Both the position numbers and the translations under genes were made by a program. A DNA stretch of 64,000 bases from Gemmatimonadota bacterium (GTDB lineage Bacteria; Gemmatimonadota; Gemmatimonadetes; Longimicrobiales; Gaopeijiaceae), in contig JAJCZZ010000016.1 of assembly GCA_029262115.1 (NCBI GenBank), positions 1 through 64,000 of the forward strand, written 5' to 3'. The notes below the pieces were generated by a model. The model had not been told where the DNA came from. It worked only from the letters and a program-made list of their open reading frames with translations, and ran no database searches. Shown piece by piece: positions 15,583 to 23,689 of this stretch; positions within the stretch are counted from its first letter, which is position 1; each line of letters starts with the position of its first letter.

Positions 15583-16334
15583 CTGCGGATACCGATGTAG
15601 CCCACCTGCCGCTCCGCGTCACCACCTCGGTGGGAGAAGTGGCCGGTCCCGCACCGGGTGCAGCGGCTGGAGACCGACACGTCGCCGGGAGTCACACCGG
15701 CGGCCAGGACCCGATCTGAGAGCGCCGCGCGAAGGTCCAGATGCGTCGGCCCTGCGGGAGCCGGAAGCCCCAGCCCTTCGAAGACTTCAGGACCGACCTC
15801 GTAGCAGTCCGCACAGATCGCGGGCCCCAGGTGGACCACGAGATCCTCGACCCTCGATCCGAAGCGATCACGGAGAAGCCCCGCGCTGCTCTCGAAGACC
15901 CCCGCCGCCACCCCACGCCAACCGGCATGCACGATCGCGACAGCCCTCTGAACGGGGTCCACGAGAAACGCCGGAACGCAGTCGGCGACCGTCACTGTGA
16001 GAAGGACGCCGGGGCTCCGTGTCGCGTGGCCATCGCACGGCTCCGCCACGAACAGACCGGGGGGGCCATCGCCATGGGCCCTGACCACAGCCCCGTGCAC
16101 CTGGTGTGCATGAACAGCCCTCGGCAGGCCGACCTGCGACCGCAACCGGGACCACGCCGACATGGCGTCCGCCGACCGTGCCCGGGCGCCGAACAACGCC
16201 AGGTCGAAGGGCTGATCCGGCGCCCCCCGACCGGTCGTCCCCTGAGCGAGCCATGGAAACCGTTCGACCCACCCCGAGTGCGTCACGCCGTCCGGGTGTT
16301 CGGTGGGTGATTCTTCGGCGATACTATTAGCCAT
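15579..16334 (-). CDS. pgeF: YfiH/PgeF family multicopper-oxidase-like purine nucleoside phosphorylase
   Basis: A 251-residue member of the laccase-domain family (YfiH, LACC1). The zinc-site motifs are present: VHAHQVHG, VTVADCVPAF, IVHAGWRG and GPAICADCYEVG. Members phosphorolyse or hydrolyse purine nucleosides, and in E. coli the protein also edits misincorporated L-serine in peptidoglycan precursors. The ATG at 16334 is preceded by GGGGAG; longer readings lack a ribosome site. It is the first gene of a coupled trio with the small Cys-rich protein and the OsmC-like gene, and diverges from sucA 43 bases away, so the two promoters must be close or overlapping. Confidence 0.9.
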   Translation of the reverse strand: MANSIAEESPTEHPDGVTHSGWVERFPWLAQGTTGRGAPDQPFDLALFGARARSADAMSAWSRLRSQVGLPRAVHAHQVHGAVVRAHGDGPPGLFVAEPCDGHATRSPGVLLTVTVADCVPAFLVDPVQRAVAIVHAGWRGVAAGVFESSAGLLRDRFGSRVEDLVVHLGPAICADCYEVGPEVFEGLGLPAPAGPTHLDLRAALSDRVLAAGVTPGDVSVSSRCTRCGTGHFSHRGGDAERQVGYIGIRR

Positions 16335-16377
16335 CACGCTCCCCGATGGGAGGGAGCCGAGACCCCCATGTCGCTTC

Positions 16378-19278
16378 ATGGACGAACCCCTCTTCGACAG
16401 TCTGAACGCCGCTTACGCCCAGGCGATGTTCGAACAGTACGCCCGGAACCCTGAATCCGTGCCGGATGGTTGGCAACGGTACTTCGGTGACGGCGGGTCC
16501 CGTGCGGAATCCGACGGGCTGATCGTACCGGAGCAGCTCAACGGACACCGGCAGTCCGTGACGGCCGTGGTCGCGCCTCCCCAGGCCGCAACCGCCCCGG
16601 TCGCTCCCACCGCTCCCACGCCCACCATTGCGGCCACTCCGGCCACCAGGGTGAGCGACGAAGGTTCTCCGGACGTGAACGAAAGCCTGCGTCGTGCGCT
16701 TCCGGTCGTGTCCAGGGCGGCAGCTCTCCTCCAGGCATTCCGTGACCACGGCCACCGTCTGGCGCGGATCGACCCGCTCGGCAGCGAGCCTCCCGGACAT
16801 CCCCAACTCACGCCGTCGTTCTTCGGAACGACGATGGAGGAGCTCGACGAGCTCCCGGCGTCTTTGGTGGTGGAAAATGGACGGTCCGGATCGGTCAGCG
16901 ACGCCCTGAACGAATTGAGGGAGGTCTACGCAGGATCGGTCGGCTACGAGTTCGAGCACCTCGACGACCATGTGCGGGTGGACTGGCTCTGGGAGCAAGT
17001 GGCCCAAGGCACGCACCGTGCCGAGCTCTCCAAGGAGGAGCGTATCGAGCTCCTGGAGGGGCTGACTTCGACCGAAGGGCTCGAGCAGTTCCTCGGACGT
17101 GCCTATCTCGGCCAGAAGCGTTTCAGCGTCGAGGGGAACGACATCCTCGTTCCCATGCTCCGCAGGGCGCTCCGTGAGGCGCTGAAGGATGGTGCGCGCG
17201 AGGTCGTCCTGGGGATGGCGCATCGCGGGCGCCTGAACGTTCTGACGCACATCCTGGGCGTCAGCTACTCCGAACTGTTGGCAGAATTCGAGGGACCGAG
17301 CATGAAGGGCGGTGCGCTCGACGTGCCCGGCACAGGCGACGTGAAGTACCACCACGGAGCCCGCGGGACCATGGAGTTCGACAGCCTGGGCTCCATCAGG
17401 GTCGACCTCATGCCGAACCCGAGCCACCTGGAGTTCGTGAACCCTGTGGTGGACGGCGTGGCTCGTGCCCGCCAGTTCTCCGGGCCCAGCCGAGGCGACG
17501 AACCCGACCCCAGATGCGTGGTCCCGGTGCTGATGCACGGTGACGCCGCGTTCGCCGCCGAGGGCGTCGTTGCGGAATCGCTCAACATGGCTCGTCTCCA
17601 CGGCTACGACGTGGGCGGGACCATTCACATCATCGTGAACAACCAGGTCGGCTTCACGACCGACCCCCAGGAAGGACGCTCCACCGCCTACTCCAGCGAT
17701 CTGGCGAAGGGATACGGCATTCCCGTTGTGCATGTGAACGCAGACGACCCCGAGGCTTGCATGGCGGCCGTGCGTCTGGCCATGGCGTACCGAGCCGAGT
17801 TTCTCGACGACTTCGTCATCGACCTCGTCGGGTACCGCAGGCACGGTCACAACGAGGGCGACGAGCCGAGTTACACGCAGCCGATCCTGTACAAGAAGAT
17901 CAAGGACCACCCGACCGTCCGGACGTTGTACGCCGAGGAGTTGGTCGAGCGGGGTGTCCTGAGTGGCGAAGAGGCCGAAGCTATGGTCGAGCGCGTGGCA
18001 GACACGCTGCGCTCCGCCCAGGACCACGTTCGCAGTCTCGACGAGAGCGATCTCCCCAGCGGGGACGTGGTCGTCGATGCGGAGTACGAAACGCCCGTCG
18101 TACCGGAGACCACCGGAGTGGCGTTTGAGGACCTCAGCGCGGTCAACGACGCGCTATTGACGCTCCCGGAGGGTTTCTCGCCGCACCCCAAATTGTGGCG
18201 TCAGCTCTCTCGACGGGGCGACGAGTGGGGCCCCGACAAGTCATTGGACTGGGGACACGCAGAGGCCCTCGCTTTCGGCTCCCTGCTTTTGGACGGTATA
18301 CCTGTTCGCCTCACGGGTCAGGACTCACAACGGGGTACGTTCAGTCACCGCCACCTCGTGCTCCACGACGTCGACAACGGAGTGGAGTTGATGCCGCTCC
18401 GGCAGGTGGCCGACACTCGAATCGAAGTCTACAACTCGCCGCTTACCGAGACGGCTACCATCGGGTTCGAGTACGGATACTCTGTGGGCGCGGACCGGGA
18501 CCTCGTTCTGTGGGAGGCGCAATTCGGGGACTTCGTCAACGTCGCTCAGGTCATGATCGACCAGTTCCTCTCGTCCGGGTTCACCAAGTGGGGTCAGTAT
18601 TCCCGCTTGGTGCTTCTTCTTCCGCACGGACACGAGGGACAGGGACCGGAGCACTCCAGCGCCCGCCTGGAGCGGTTCCTCCAACTATGCGCGGAGGGCA
18701 ACATGCGCATCACGTACCCGACCACTCCCGCCCAGTACTTCCACATGCTGCGTCGCCAGGCGCTTCGTCGGCCGGAACGCCCCCTGGTGGTGATGACGCC
18801 CAAGAGCCTCCTCCGCCATCCGTCGGCCACGTCGCCGGTGTCGGACCTGACCGAGGGGAATTTCCTCCACGTGATCGCCGATCCCACCGTCGAGGACGCC
18901 TCCTCCGTCCGCCGTCTGGTGCTCTGCTCCGGAAAGGTGTACTACGACATCCAGGGACACGACCGGCGCGGCGCGGCGACCGCCGCCGCCGTTGCGCGTA
19001 TGGAACTTTTGTATCCATTCCCAATGGATGCGCTGCAGACGCTCCTCTCGCAGTACCCCAACCTCAAGGAAGTCGTCTGGGCACAGGAGGAGCCTCGCAA
19101 CATGGGCGCTCTGACGTTCGTCGGGCCACGTCTTCGGGCGGTCGTGCCCCGCACCATTCCGATGTCGCACGTCGCGCGGCCCGATCGGGCCAGTCCCGCC
19201 GAAGGGAAGGCGCGTAAGCATGCCCAGCACCAGGAGGAGGTCGTCCTCGATGCTCTCGGCCTCAGCGCCAGTGACTGA
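16378..19278 (+). CDS. sucA: 2-oxoglutarate dehydrogenase E1 component
   Basis: A 966-residue thiamine-diphosphate enzyme of the TCA cycle that decarboxylates 2-oxoglutarate and passes the succinyl group to the E2 subunit. The N-terminus (LFDSLNAAYAQAMFEQYARN) is the E2-binding peptide of this family. The dehydrogenase core has VLGMAHRGRLNVL, GDAAFAAEGVV and VNNQVGFTT around 385-427 for TPP and Mg. The C-terminal part has FGDFVNVAQVMIDQF and LPHGHEGQGPEHSS. An alanine/proline-rich linker of about 50 residues follows the first 60. The start is set by the family N-terminus; the ribosome site is weak. No E2 (sucB) or lipoamide dehydrogenase gene is adjacent. Confidence 0.96.
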   Translation: MDEPLFDSLNAAYAQAMFEQYARNPESVPDGWQRYFGDGGSRAESDGLIVPEQLNGHRQSVTAVVAPPQAATAPVAPTAPTPTIAATPATRVSDEGSPDVNESLRRALPVVSRAAALLQAFRDHGHRLARIDPLGSEPPGHPQLTPSFFGTTMEELDELPASLVVENGRSGSVSDALNELREVYAGSVGYEFEHLDDHVRVDWLWEQVAQGTHRAELSKEERIELLEGLTSTEGLEQFLGRAYLGQKRFSVEGNDILVPMLRRALREALKDGAREVVLGMAHRGRLNVLTHILGVSYSELLAEFEGPSMKGGALDVPGTGDVKYHHGARGTMEFDSLGSIRVDLMPNPSHLEFVNPVVDGVARARQFSGPSRGDEPDPRCVVPVLMHGDAAFAAEGVVAESLNMARLHGYDVGGTIHIIVNNQVGFTTDPQEGRSTAYSSDLAKGYGIPVVHVNADDPEACMAAVRLAMAYRAEFLDDFVIDLVGYRRHGHNEGDEPSYTQPILYKKIKDHPTVRTLYAEELVERGVLSGEEAEAMVERVADTLRSAQDHVRSLDESDLPSGDVVVDAEYETPVVPETTGVAFEDLSAVNDALLTLPEGFSPHPKLWRQLSRRGDEWGPDKSLDWGHAEALAFGSLLLDGIPVRLTGQDSQRGTFSHRHLVLHDVDNGVELMPLRQVADTRIEVYNSPLTETATIGFEYGYSVGADRDLVLWEAQFGDFVNVAQVMIDQFLSSGFTKWGQYSRLVLLLPHGHEGQGPEHSSARLERFLQLCAEGNMRITYPTTPAQYFHMLRRQALRRPERPLVVMTPKSLLRHPSATSPVSDLTEGNFLHVIADPTVEDASSVRRLVLCSGKVYYDIQGHDRRGAATAAAVARMELLYPFPMDALQTLLSQYPNLKEVVWAQEEPRNMGALTFVGPRLRAVVPRTIPMSHVARPDRASPAEGKARKHAQHQEEVVLDALGLSASD

Positions 19279-19299
19279 CCGCGGCACGGAGCGGGGCGG

Positions 19300-20181
19300 T
19301 TGAACGAGTTCGTCCTCGGCATTCTCGACCGGCTCGCCGTCATCTTCGACCCGGCTACGCTGGGCGCATCCGCGGCGACGCTCTTGGCCAATTTGCTGAT
19401 AGCTACGGCGACCTTCGCGGCGTACTACTTCGCGTGGAAGATCCTGTCGAGGGTGGTCGACCTCGTGGCCGAGCGGGCTGGCATGGATCAGACCGCACGT
19501 GGGTTCACCCGCACGATCTTGCAGTTCGTCGTTCTTGCGCTGGGTGCCGTCGCTGCCCTGAGCGCGATCGGTGTGAATACCGGCTCCCTGCTCGCGTCGC
19601 TGGGAATCGCGGGTCTGACCATCGGCTTCGCCGCCCGCGACGCCCTGTCGAACATGATTTCGGGGATCCTCATCTTCTGGGACCGACCCTTCGTGATCGG
19701 GGACCTGGTCGAGGTCGGAAAGTCGTACGGCCGTGTCGAGCGCATTACGCTCAGATCGACCCGGATCGTGACGCCCGACGGGCGGATGCTCGCTGTGCCC
19801 AACACCGAGATCATCAACTCGACCGTGGCGTCGTACACGAACTTCCCCCACCTACGCGTGGACATCCGAGTCGGCATCGGGGTCGGCGAGGATATCGAGC
19901 ACGCGCGCCGCGTCCTGCTCGATCTGGTGGTCGGGGATGAGCGCTTCATGGACAAGCCGCCCCCCTCGGTCACGGTTGTGGAACTCGGTGACTACTTCGT
20001 GACGCTCGAGCTCGGAGTGTGGCTCTACGACGAGCGCCGCCACATCAACGTGAAGTCGAATCTACGCGAGGCCATCTTCAACGCCTTCAACCGGGAGGGT
20101 ATTGATATGCCCTTCGAAACGCTCCGGCTCGAGCGGAACCCGAGGCCGAGGAAATCGGGCGCCTCCCGACCGTCCACCTGA
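19300..20181 (+). CDS. Small-conductance mechanosensitive channel, MscS family
   Basis: A 293-residue inner-membrane protein with three hydrophobic segments (about 28-48, 70-90, 95-125). The pore helix and beta domain give the MscS signature: LGIAGLTIGFAARDALSN, then SGILIFWDRPFVIGDLVEV and VPNTEIINSTVASYTNF. It would open under membrane tension to release solutes after osmotic downshock. Translation seems to start at TTG 19300 after a G-rich stretch, 21 bases past the sucA stop, so it may be cotranscribed with sucA. The family assignment is firm; which paralogue it is cannot be said. Confidence 0.93.
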   Translation: MNEFVLGILDRLAVIFDPATLGASAATLLANLLIATATFAAYYFAWKILSRVVDLVAERAGMDQTARGFTRTILQFVVLALGAVAALSAIGVNTGSLLASLGIAGLTIGFAARDALSNMISGILIFWDRPFVIGDLVEVGKSYGRVERITLRSTRIVTPDGRMLAVPNTEIINSTVASYTNFPHLRVDIRVGIGVGEDIEHARRVLLDLVVGDERFMDKPPPSVTVVELGDYFVTLELGVWLYDERRHINVKSNLREAIFNAFNREGIDMPFETLRLERNPRPRKSGASRPST

Positions 20182-20276
20182 GCGGGCGGCCGTACCGCCG
20201 CCGACCGCCTTGACTGCCCAGCCTCAACGCGCCTAACCGCCCTGCCCGCTCGACCTTCACGCCCAACTCTCCAGAC

Positions 20277-21647
20277 CTACCGAGGCAGCGTTCTCGACGG
20301 GAATACGACCACGCTCTCATTCCCGTCGCGCCCCACCGCCGCCACGCCGAAGAGGTAGTTGTCGATGACCACGTCCTCGAGAGTGAATCGGGCCACGTCC
20401 CCGACGAAGCGTGAATACTGCCACTGGGGCGCCGTCGTGTCGCGCCAGTAGATCTTGTAGCCGGCAAGAGACGGGTCGGCTATCGCATCCCACGCGAGGG
20501 TCGTCGACGGCCGCACGGCACCCCCGATCTGGACGTTCTTCGGCTCAGGCGGCGCCCAGGCCAGAGACGCGAGCACCGAAGCGTTGAGGGCCGTCAGCTT
20601 GGCTGCGAAGGGGAAGTTCACCCCCTCGACAACGTCGCCGTACTCGACCCCGTCTTCCGTACGCAGATTCTGGTGCTGCCGCTCGTACTGCTCGTTGGTT
20701 TCCATGATGCGGACGCCCGCGAAGCCGGCGTCATTGAACGGGCGATGGTGCCCCCCGCGCCCGAAGCGATCGAGCCGGTAGATCATGATGGCGTCGAGAT
20801 TCGGGAAGTAGTCGTCCGCAATCCGGTCGACATAACGCGCCAGTTGGCGGGACGGCCCATCCACCTCACCTCCGCGGGTGCGGTAGCTCCGGAGCTCCTG
20901 CTCGGTGGCCGTGCGCGGATACGGCTCTGAGAACACCCGGAACGTGTTGTTCTCGATCACGCCGTTGATGCCCTCGATGTTGCCGATCATGTCATTGTTG
21001 AGCACGCCGACGATGTCCCATCCGTCCTCCAGCGCACGGCGGGCCATGATCTGCCCGCCCCACAGCCCCTGCTCCTCACCGGACAGCCCGACGAGGATCA
21101 CGCTCGTCGGAAAGCGATACTGCGTCAGGATGCGCGCAGCCTCGAGCACGCCGGCCATGCCCGACGCGTTGTCGTTGGCCCCGGGCGCATCGGTCGTCCC
21201 GTCGCTCCCGTCGGAGGCTCGCGAGTCGATGTCGCCGCTCATGATCACGTAGCGGTTCGGATGCACGGTTCCGCGGATCACGCCGACGACGTTCACGACG
21301 TTGACGGGATCGGGAATCCGTGTGCCCTCGCCACCGACGACATCCCCCTGGAAATAGACGTCCATGCATCCCCCGCACGCAGCGGAGATACGGTCCATTT
21401 CGTCTTTGATCCAGCGGCGGGCGGCTCCGATCCCGCGAGTCGTCGAAAGGGTATCGGACAGCGTGTTTCGGGTTCCGAATCCGGCCAACCGCCGAACGTC
21501 GGCCTCGACACGTGCGGCTGACGCGGCCTCGATGATCTCATAGATCCGGAGATCGGACGCAGGCGGTACGGCCTGCGCCGCAGTGGGCGTGCCCACTCCA
21601 AACGTCAGAGCGGTCACGGCGAAGAGGGTGGGGACGGGACGGGTCAC
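20277..21647 (-). CDS. Secreted M28 family metallopeptidase with C-terminal fibronectin-type domain
   Basis: A 456-residue exported peptidase. I start it at GTG 21647, which follows AAGGAA and leads into a signal peptide (VPTLFAVTALTFGVG, then TAAQA). The M28 zinc site is mostly intact: PGANDNASG, LSGEEQGLWGG, LNNDMIGN and GRGGHHRPFNDAGF. The first ligand, normally His in a GHxDS motif, is Asp here (SGDIDSR, near residue 137). After about 365 residues comes a fibronectin-III-like domain (PEPKNVQIGG, LAWDAIADPSLAGYKIYWR). M28 members are di-zinc aminopeptidases, so this one probably acts on peptides outside the cytoplasm. The His-to-Asp change could alter metal use. Confidence 0.88.
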   Translation of the reverse strand: MTRPVPTLFAVTALTFGVGTPTAAQAVPPASDLRIYEIIEAASAARVEADVRRLAGFGTRNTLSDTLSTTRGIGAARRWIKDEMDRISAACGGCMDVYFQGDVVGGEGTRIPDPVNVVNVVGVIRGTVHPNRYVIMSGDIDSRASDGSDGTTDAPGANDNASGMAGVLEAARILTQYRFPTSVILVGLSGEEQGLWGGQIMARRALEDGWDIVGVLNNDMIGNIEGINGVIENNTFRVFSEPYPRTATEQELRSYRTRGGEVDGPSRQLARYVDRIADDYFPNLDAIMIYRLDRFGRGGHHRPFNDAGFAGVRIMETNEQYERQHQNLRTEDGVEYGDVVEGVNFPFAAKLTALNASVLASLAWAPPEPKNVQIGGAVRPSTTLAWDAIADPSLAGYKIYWRDTTAPQWQYSRFVGDVARFTLEDVVIDNYLFGVAAVGRDGNESVVVFPSRTLPR

Positions 21648-21721
21648 GTATCGGATTCCTTCGTTGTTTGTATTTATGGGAAGATGCCAAGGTCGGTAGC
21701 CCAGCGTCGTGACGCCAGCGC

Positions 21722-22720
21722 TCAACCATCGCTCCACCGCAAGAGAATCTTGCCGAATGTCTCGTTCGCCTCGATCGCCCGGTGGGCGTCGCCGGCCTCG
21801 GCCGCCGGCACGACCCGGTCCACGACGGGCCGCACCGATCCATCGTTCAGGAACGGAACTACTTGATCCTGGAAGGCGCACACCAGCTCGGTCTTCTCTT
21901 CGAGGGGGCGGGCGCGAAGAACCGTGCCGCGGATCGACCCACGGCGCCCCATCAAAGCCCGGAGGTCGACCGGAGCGGACGATCCGCCCGACACACCCAC
22001 CACAATGTGGCGGCCGCGACGAGCAAGCACTCGCTGATTGCCCGAAAGGTACGGTCCGCCGACCAGATCCAGGATCACGTCCGCCCCCCGCCCTTCCGTC
22101 AGTTCGAGAACCCGGTCCGGCCAGGCATCGCCCCCGACGACGGCCTCGTCGAGCCCGAGCGCCTTCGCCCTCTCCAGCTTATCCGGCGTGCGGGAGGTCC
22201 CGATCGAGCGAGCGCCGAACGCTCGCGCGAGTTGGAGCGCCGCGGTGCCCACGCCGCTTCCCACCGCATGGATGAGGAGTGTCTCGCCGGCGGTCAGTCC
22301 CTCCTGAACCACGACCGCGTCAAACGCGGTGATGAACACCTCCGGAACCGCACCCGCCTCGACCGTGTCGAGACGCTCCGGGATCCTCAGCACTATGGGC
22401 GCTGGCGCTACCAGGTACTCGGCGTAGGCGCCGCCCCCCGTGATTCCCATGACGCGATCGCCGGGACGGAAGCCGTCCACACCCGCGCCGACCTCCTCGA
22501 CCACGCCCGAGTACTCCAGCCCGAGGATGTCCTCCGGATACCCGTCGGGAACCGGATAGCGGCCCATCCGCTGGAGGAGGTCCGCCCGGTTCACGCCCGA
22601 CGTGACCACCCGGACGAGGATGTCGGTAGGACCGGGAGTTGGCTTCGGGACCGTGCACACCTCCAGGACGTCCGGGTCGCCTGGACGGGTGATCACGACG
22701 GCGCGCATGGTCGACTGCAT
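21722..22720 (-). CDS. NAD(P)H quinone oxidoreductase (zinc-free MDR family, PIG3/Qor-like)
   Basis: A 332-residue medium-chain reductase. The N-terminal catalytic domain has MRAVVITRPGDPDVLEV, SGVNRADLLQRMGRYP and LGLEYSGVVEEVGAGV. The Rossmann part has LLIHAVGSGVGTAALQLAR and ADVILDLVGGPYL. No zinc-ligand cysteines are present, as in quinone oxidoreductases of the PIG3 type. It would reduce quinones or enones with NADPH in the cytoplasm. The ATG at 22720 follows GGAG by 6 bases. It lies downstream of no obvious partner; the next gene on the other strand starts 142 bases away. Confidence 0.92.
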   Translation of the reverse strand: MQSTMRAVVITRPGDPDVLEVCTVPKPTPGPTDILVRVVTSGVNRADLLQRMGRYPVPDGYPEDILGLEYSGVVEEVGAGVDGFRPGDRVMGITGGGAYAEYLVAPAPIVLRIPERLDTVEAGAVPEVFITAFDAVVVQEGLTAGETLLIHAVGSGVGTAALQLARAFGARSIGTSRTPDKLERAKALGLDEAVVGGDAWPDRVLELTEGRGADVILDLVGGPYLSGNQRVLARRGRHIVVGVSGGSSAPVDLRALMGRRGSIRGTVLRARPLEEKTELVCAFQDQVVPFLNDGSVRPVVDRVVPAAEAGDAHRAIEANETFGKILLRWSDG

Positions 22721-22861
22721 GGCTGACTCCGCTTCAGGATGGACGCGCTACAGGGGAGAGTGTCACCCTCGGGGCGTGGCGGGAAGTCGGGAGGCGTCAC
22801 CCAGGATCGCGCCACCTCCGCCAGAACCCTATCTTGCCCGTCCCCCAAAAACCGGACGGCC

Positions 22862-23689
22862 ATGGAGTTACCCTTTGCACTGGAGCGTCCGCTCGTCTTC
22901 TTCGATCTGGAGACGACCGGCCTTCATCTCAAGAACGATCGCATCGTCGAGCTCGCCCTGATCAAGCTGACCCCCCAGGGCGACGTCCTCGAAAAGGTGC
23001 GCCGGTTCAATCCTGGCATCCCCATACCAGCGGAAGCGACCGCGGTCCACGGGATCTCCGACGAGGACATCGCCGGCGAGGCGCCGTTCAGCGCCCGCGC
23101 TCGGAGTCTCCTGGCCATGCTCGACGGCTGTGACCTGGCGGGCTTCAACGTCCGACGCTTCGACATCGGTATGTTGATTGAGGAGTTCAAACGGTGCAGC
23201 CTGACCTTCGACCTGGAGGGTCGGCGGGTCATCGACGTGCAGAACATCTTCCACAAAGAAGAACCACGCGATCTATCCGCAGCCGCGCGCTTCTATCTGG
23301 CACGCGAACACGAAGAGGCGCACACCGCGCTGGGCGACATTCGCACGTCCGCTGCCGTACTGGGAGCCCAGTTGGCGCGGTACCCTGACCTCCCGAAGGA
23401 CCTGGATGGTCTTCATGCCTATTGCGACACGTACTTCCCGATGCGTTCCGAACTGGACCGCTGGTTCAGCAGCGAGGAGGACGGTCGTGTCTTCCGCAGG
23501 GGCAAACACCGTGGGCGATCGCTCGGGGAAGTCGCCCGGGCCGAGCCGGACTACCTGAACTGGATGATGGGCGCCGACGACATGGACGAGGAAGTCCTCG
23601 CCCTCGTTCGGGCGGCCTTGTCGAACGCCGGAGGCGACGCTCTTCCGCCCCTTTTCGAACCCCCACCCGACCCTGAGGGACCCGCATGA
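22862..23689 (+). CDS. DnaQ-like 3'-5' exonuclease (DEDDh)
   Basis: A 275-residue protein with an N-terminal exonuclease domain: FFDLETTGL (Asp15, Glu17), VHGISDEDI, a Phe-Asn/Asp segment GFNVRRFDIGML, and the histidine motif AHTALGDIRTS near residue 155. All DEDDh acids are present. The C-terminal 90 residues include GKHRGRSLGEVARAEPDYLNWM, a short motif also found at the end of other bacterial DnaQ-like proteins. It probably degrades or proofreads single-stranded DNA or RNA; it is not necessarily the polymerase III epsilon subunit. Its stop overlaps the start of the next gene by 4 bases (ATGA). The ribosome site is weak. Confidence 0.9.
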   Translation: MELPFALERPLVFFDLETTGLHLKNDRIVELALIKLTPQGDVLEKVRRFNPGIPIPAEATAVHGISDEDIAGEAPFSARARSLLAMLDGCDLAGFNVRRFDIGMLIEEFKRCSLTFDLEGRRVIDVQNIFHKEEPRDLSAAARFYLAREHEEAHTALGDIRTSAAVLGAQLARYPDLPKDLDGLHAYCDTYFPMRSELDRWFSSEEDGRVFRRGKHRGRSLGEVARAEPDYLNWMMGADDMDEEVLALVRAALSNAGGDALPPLFEPPPDPEGPA

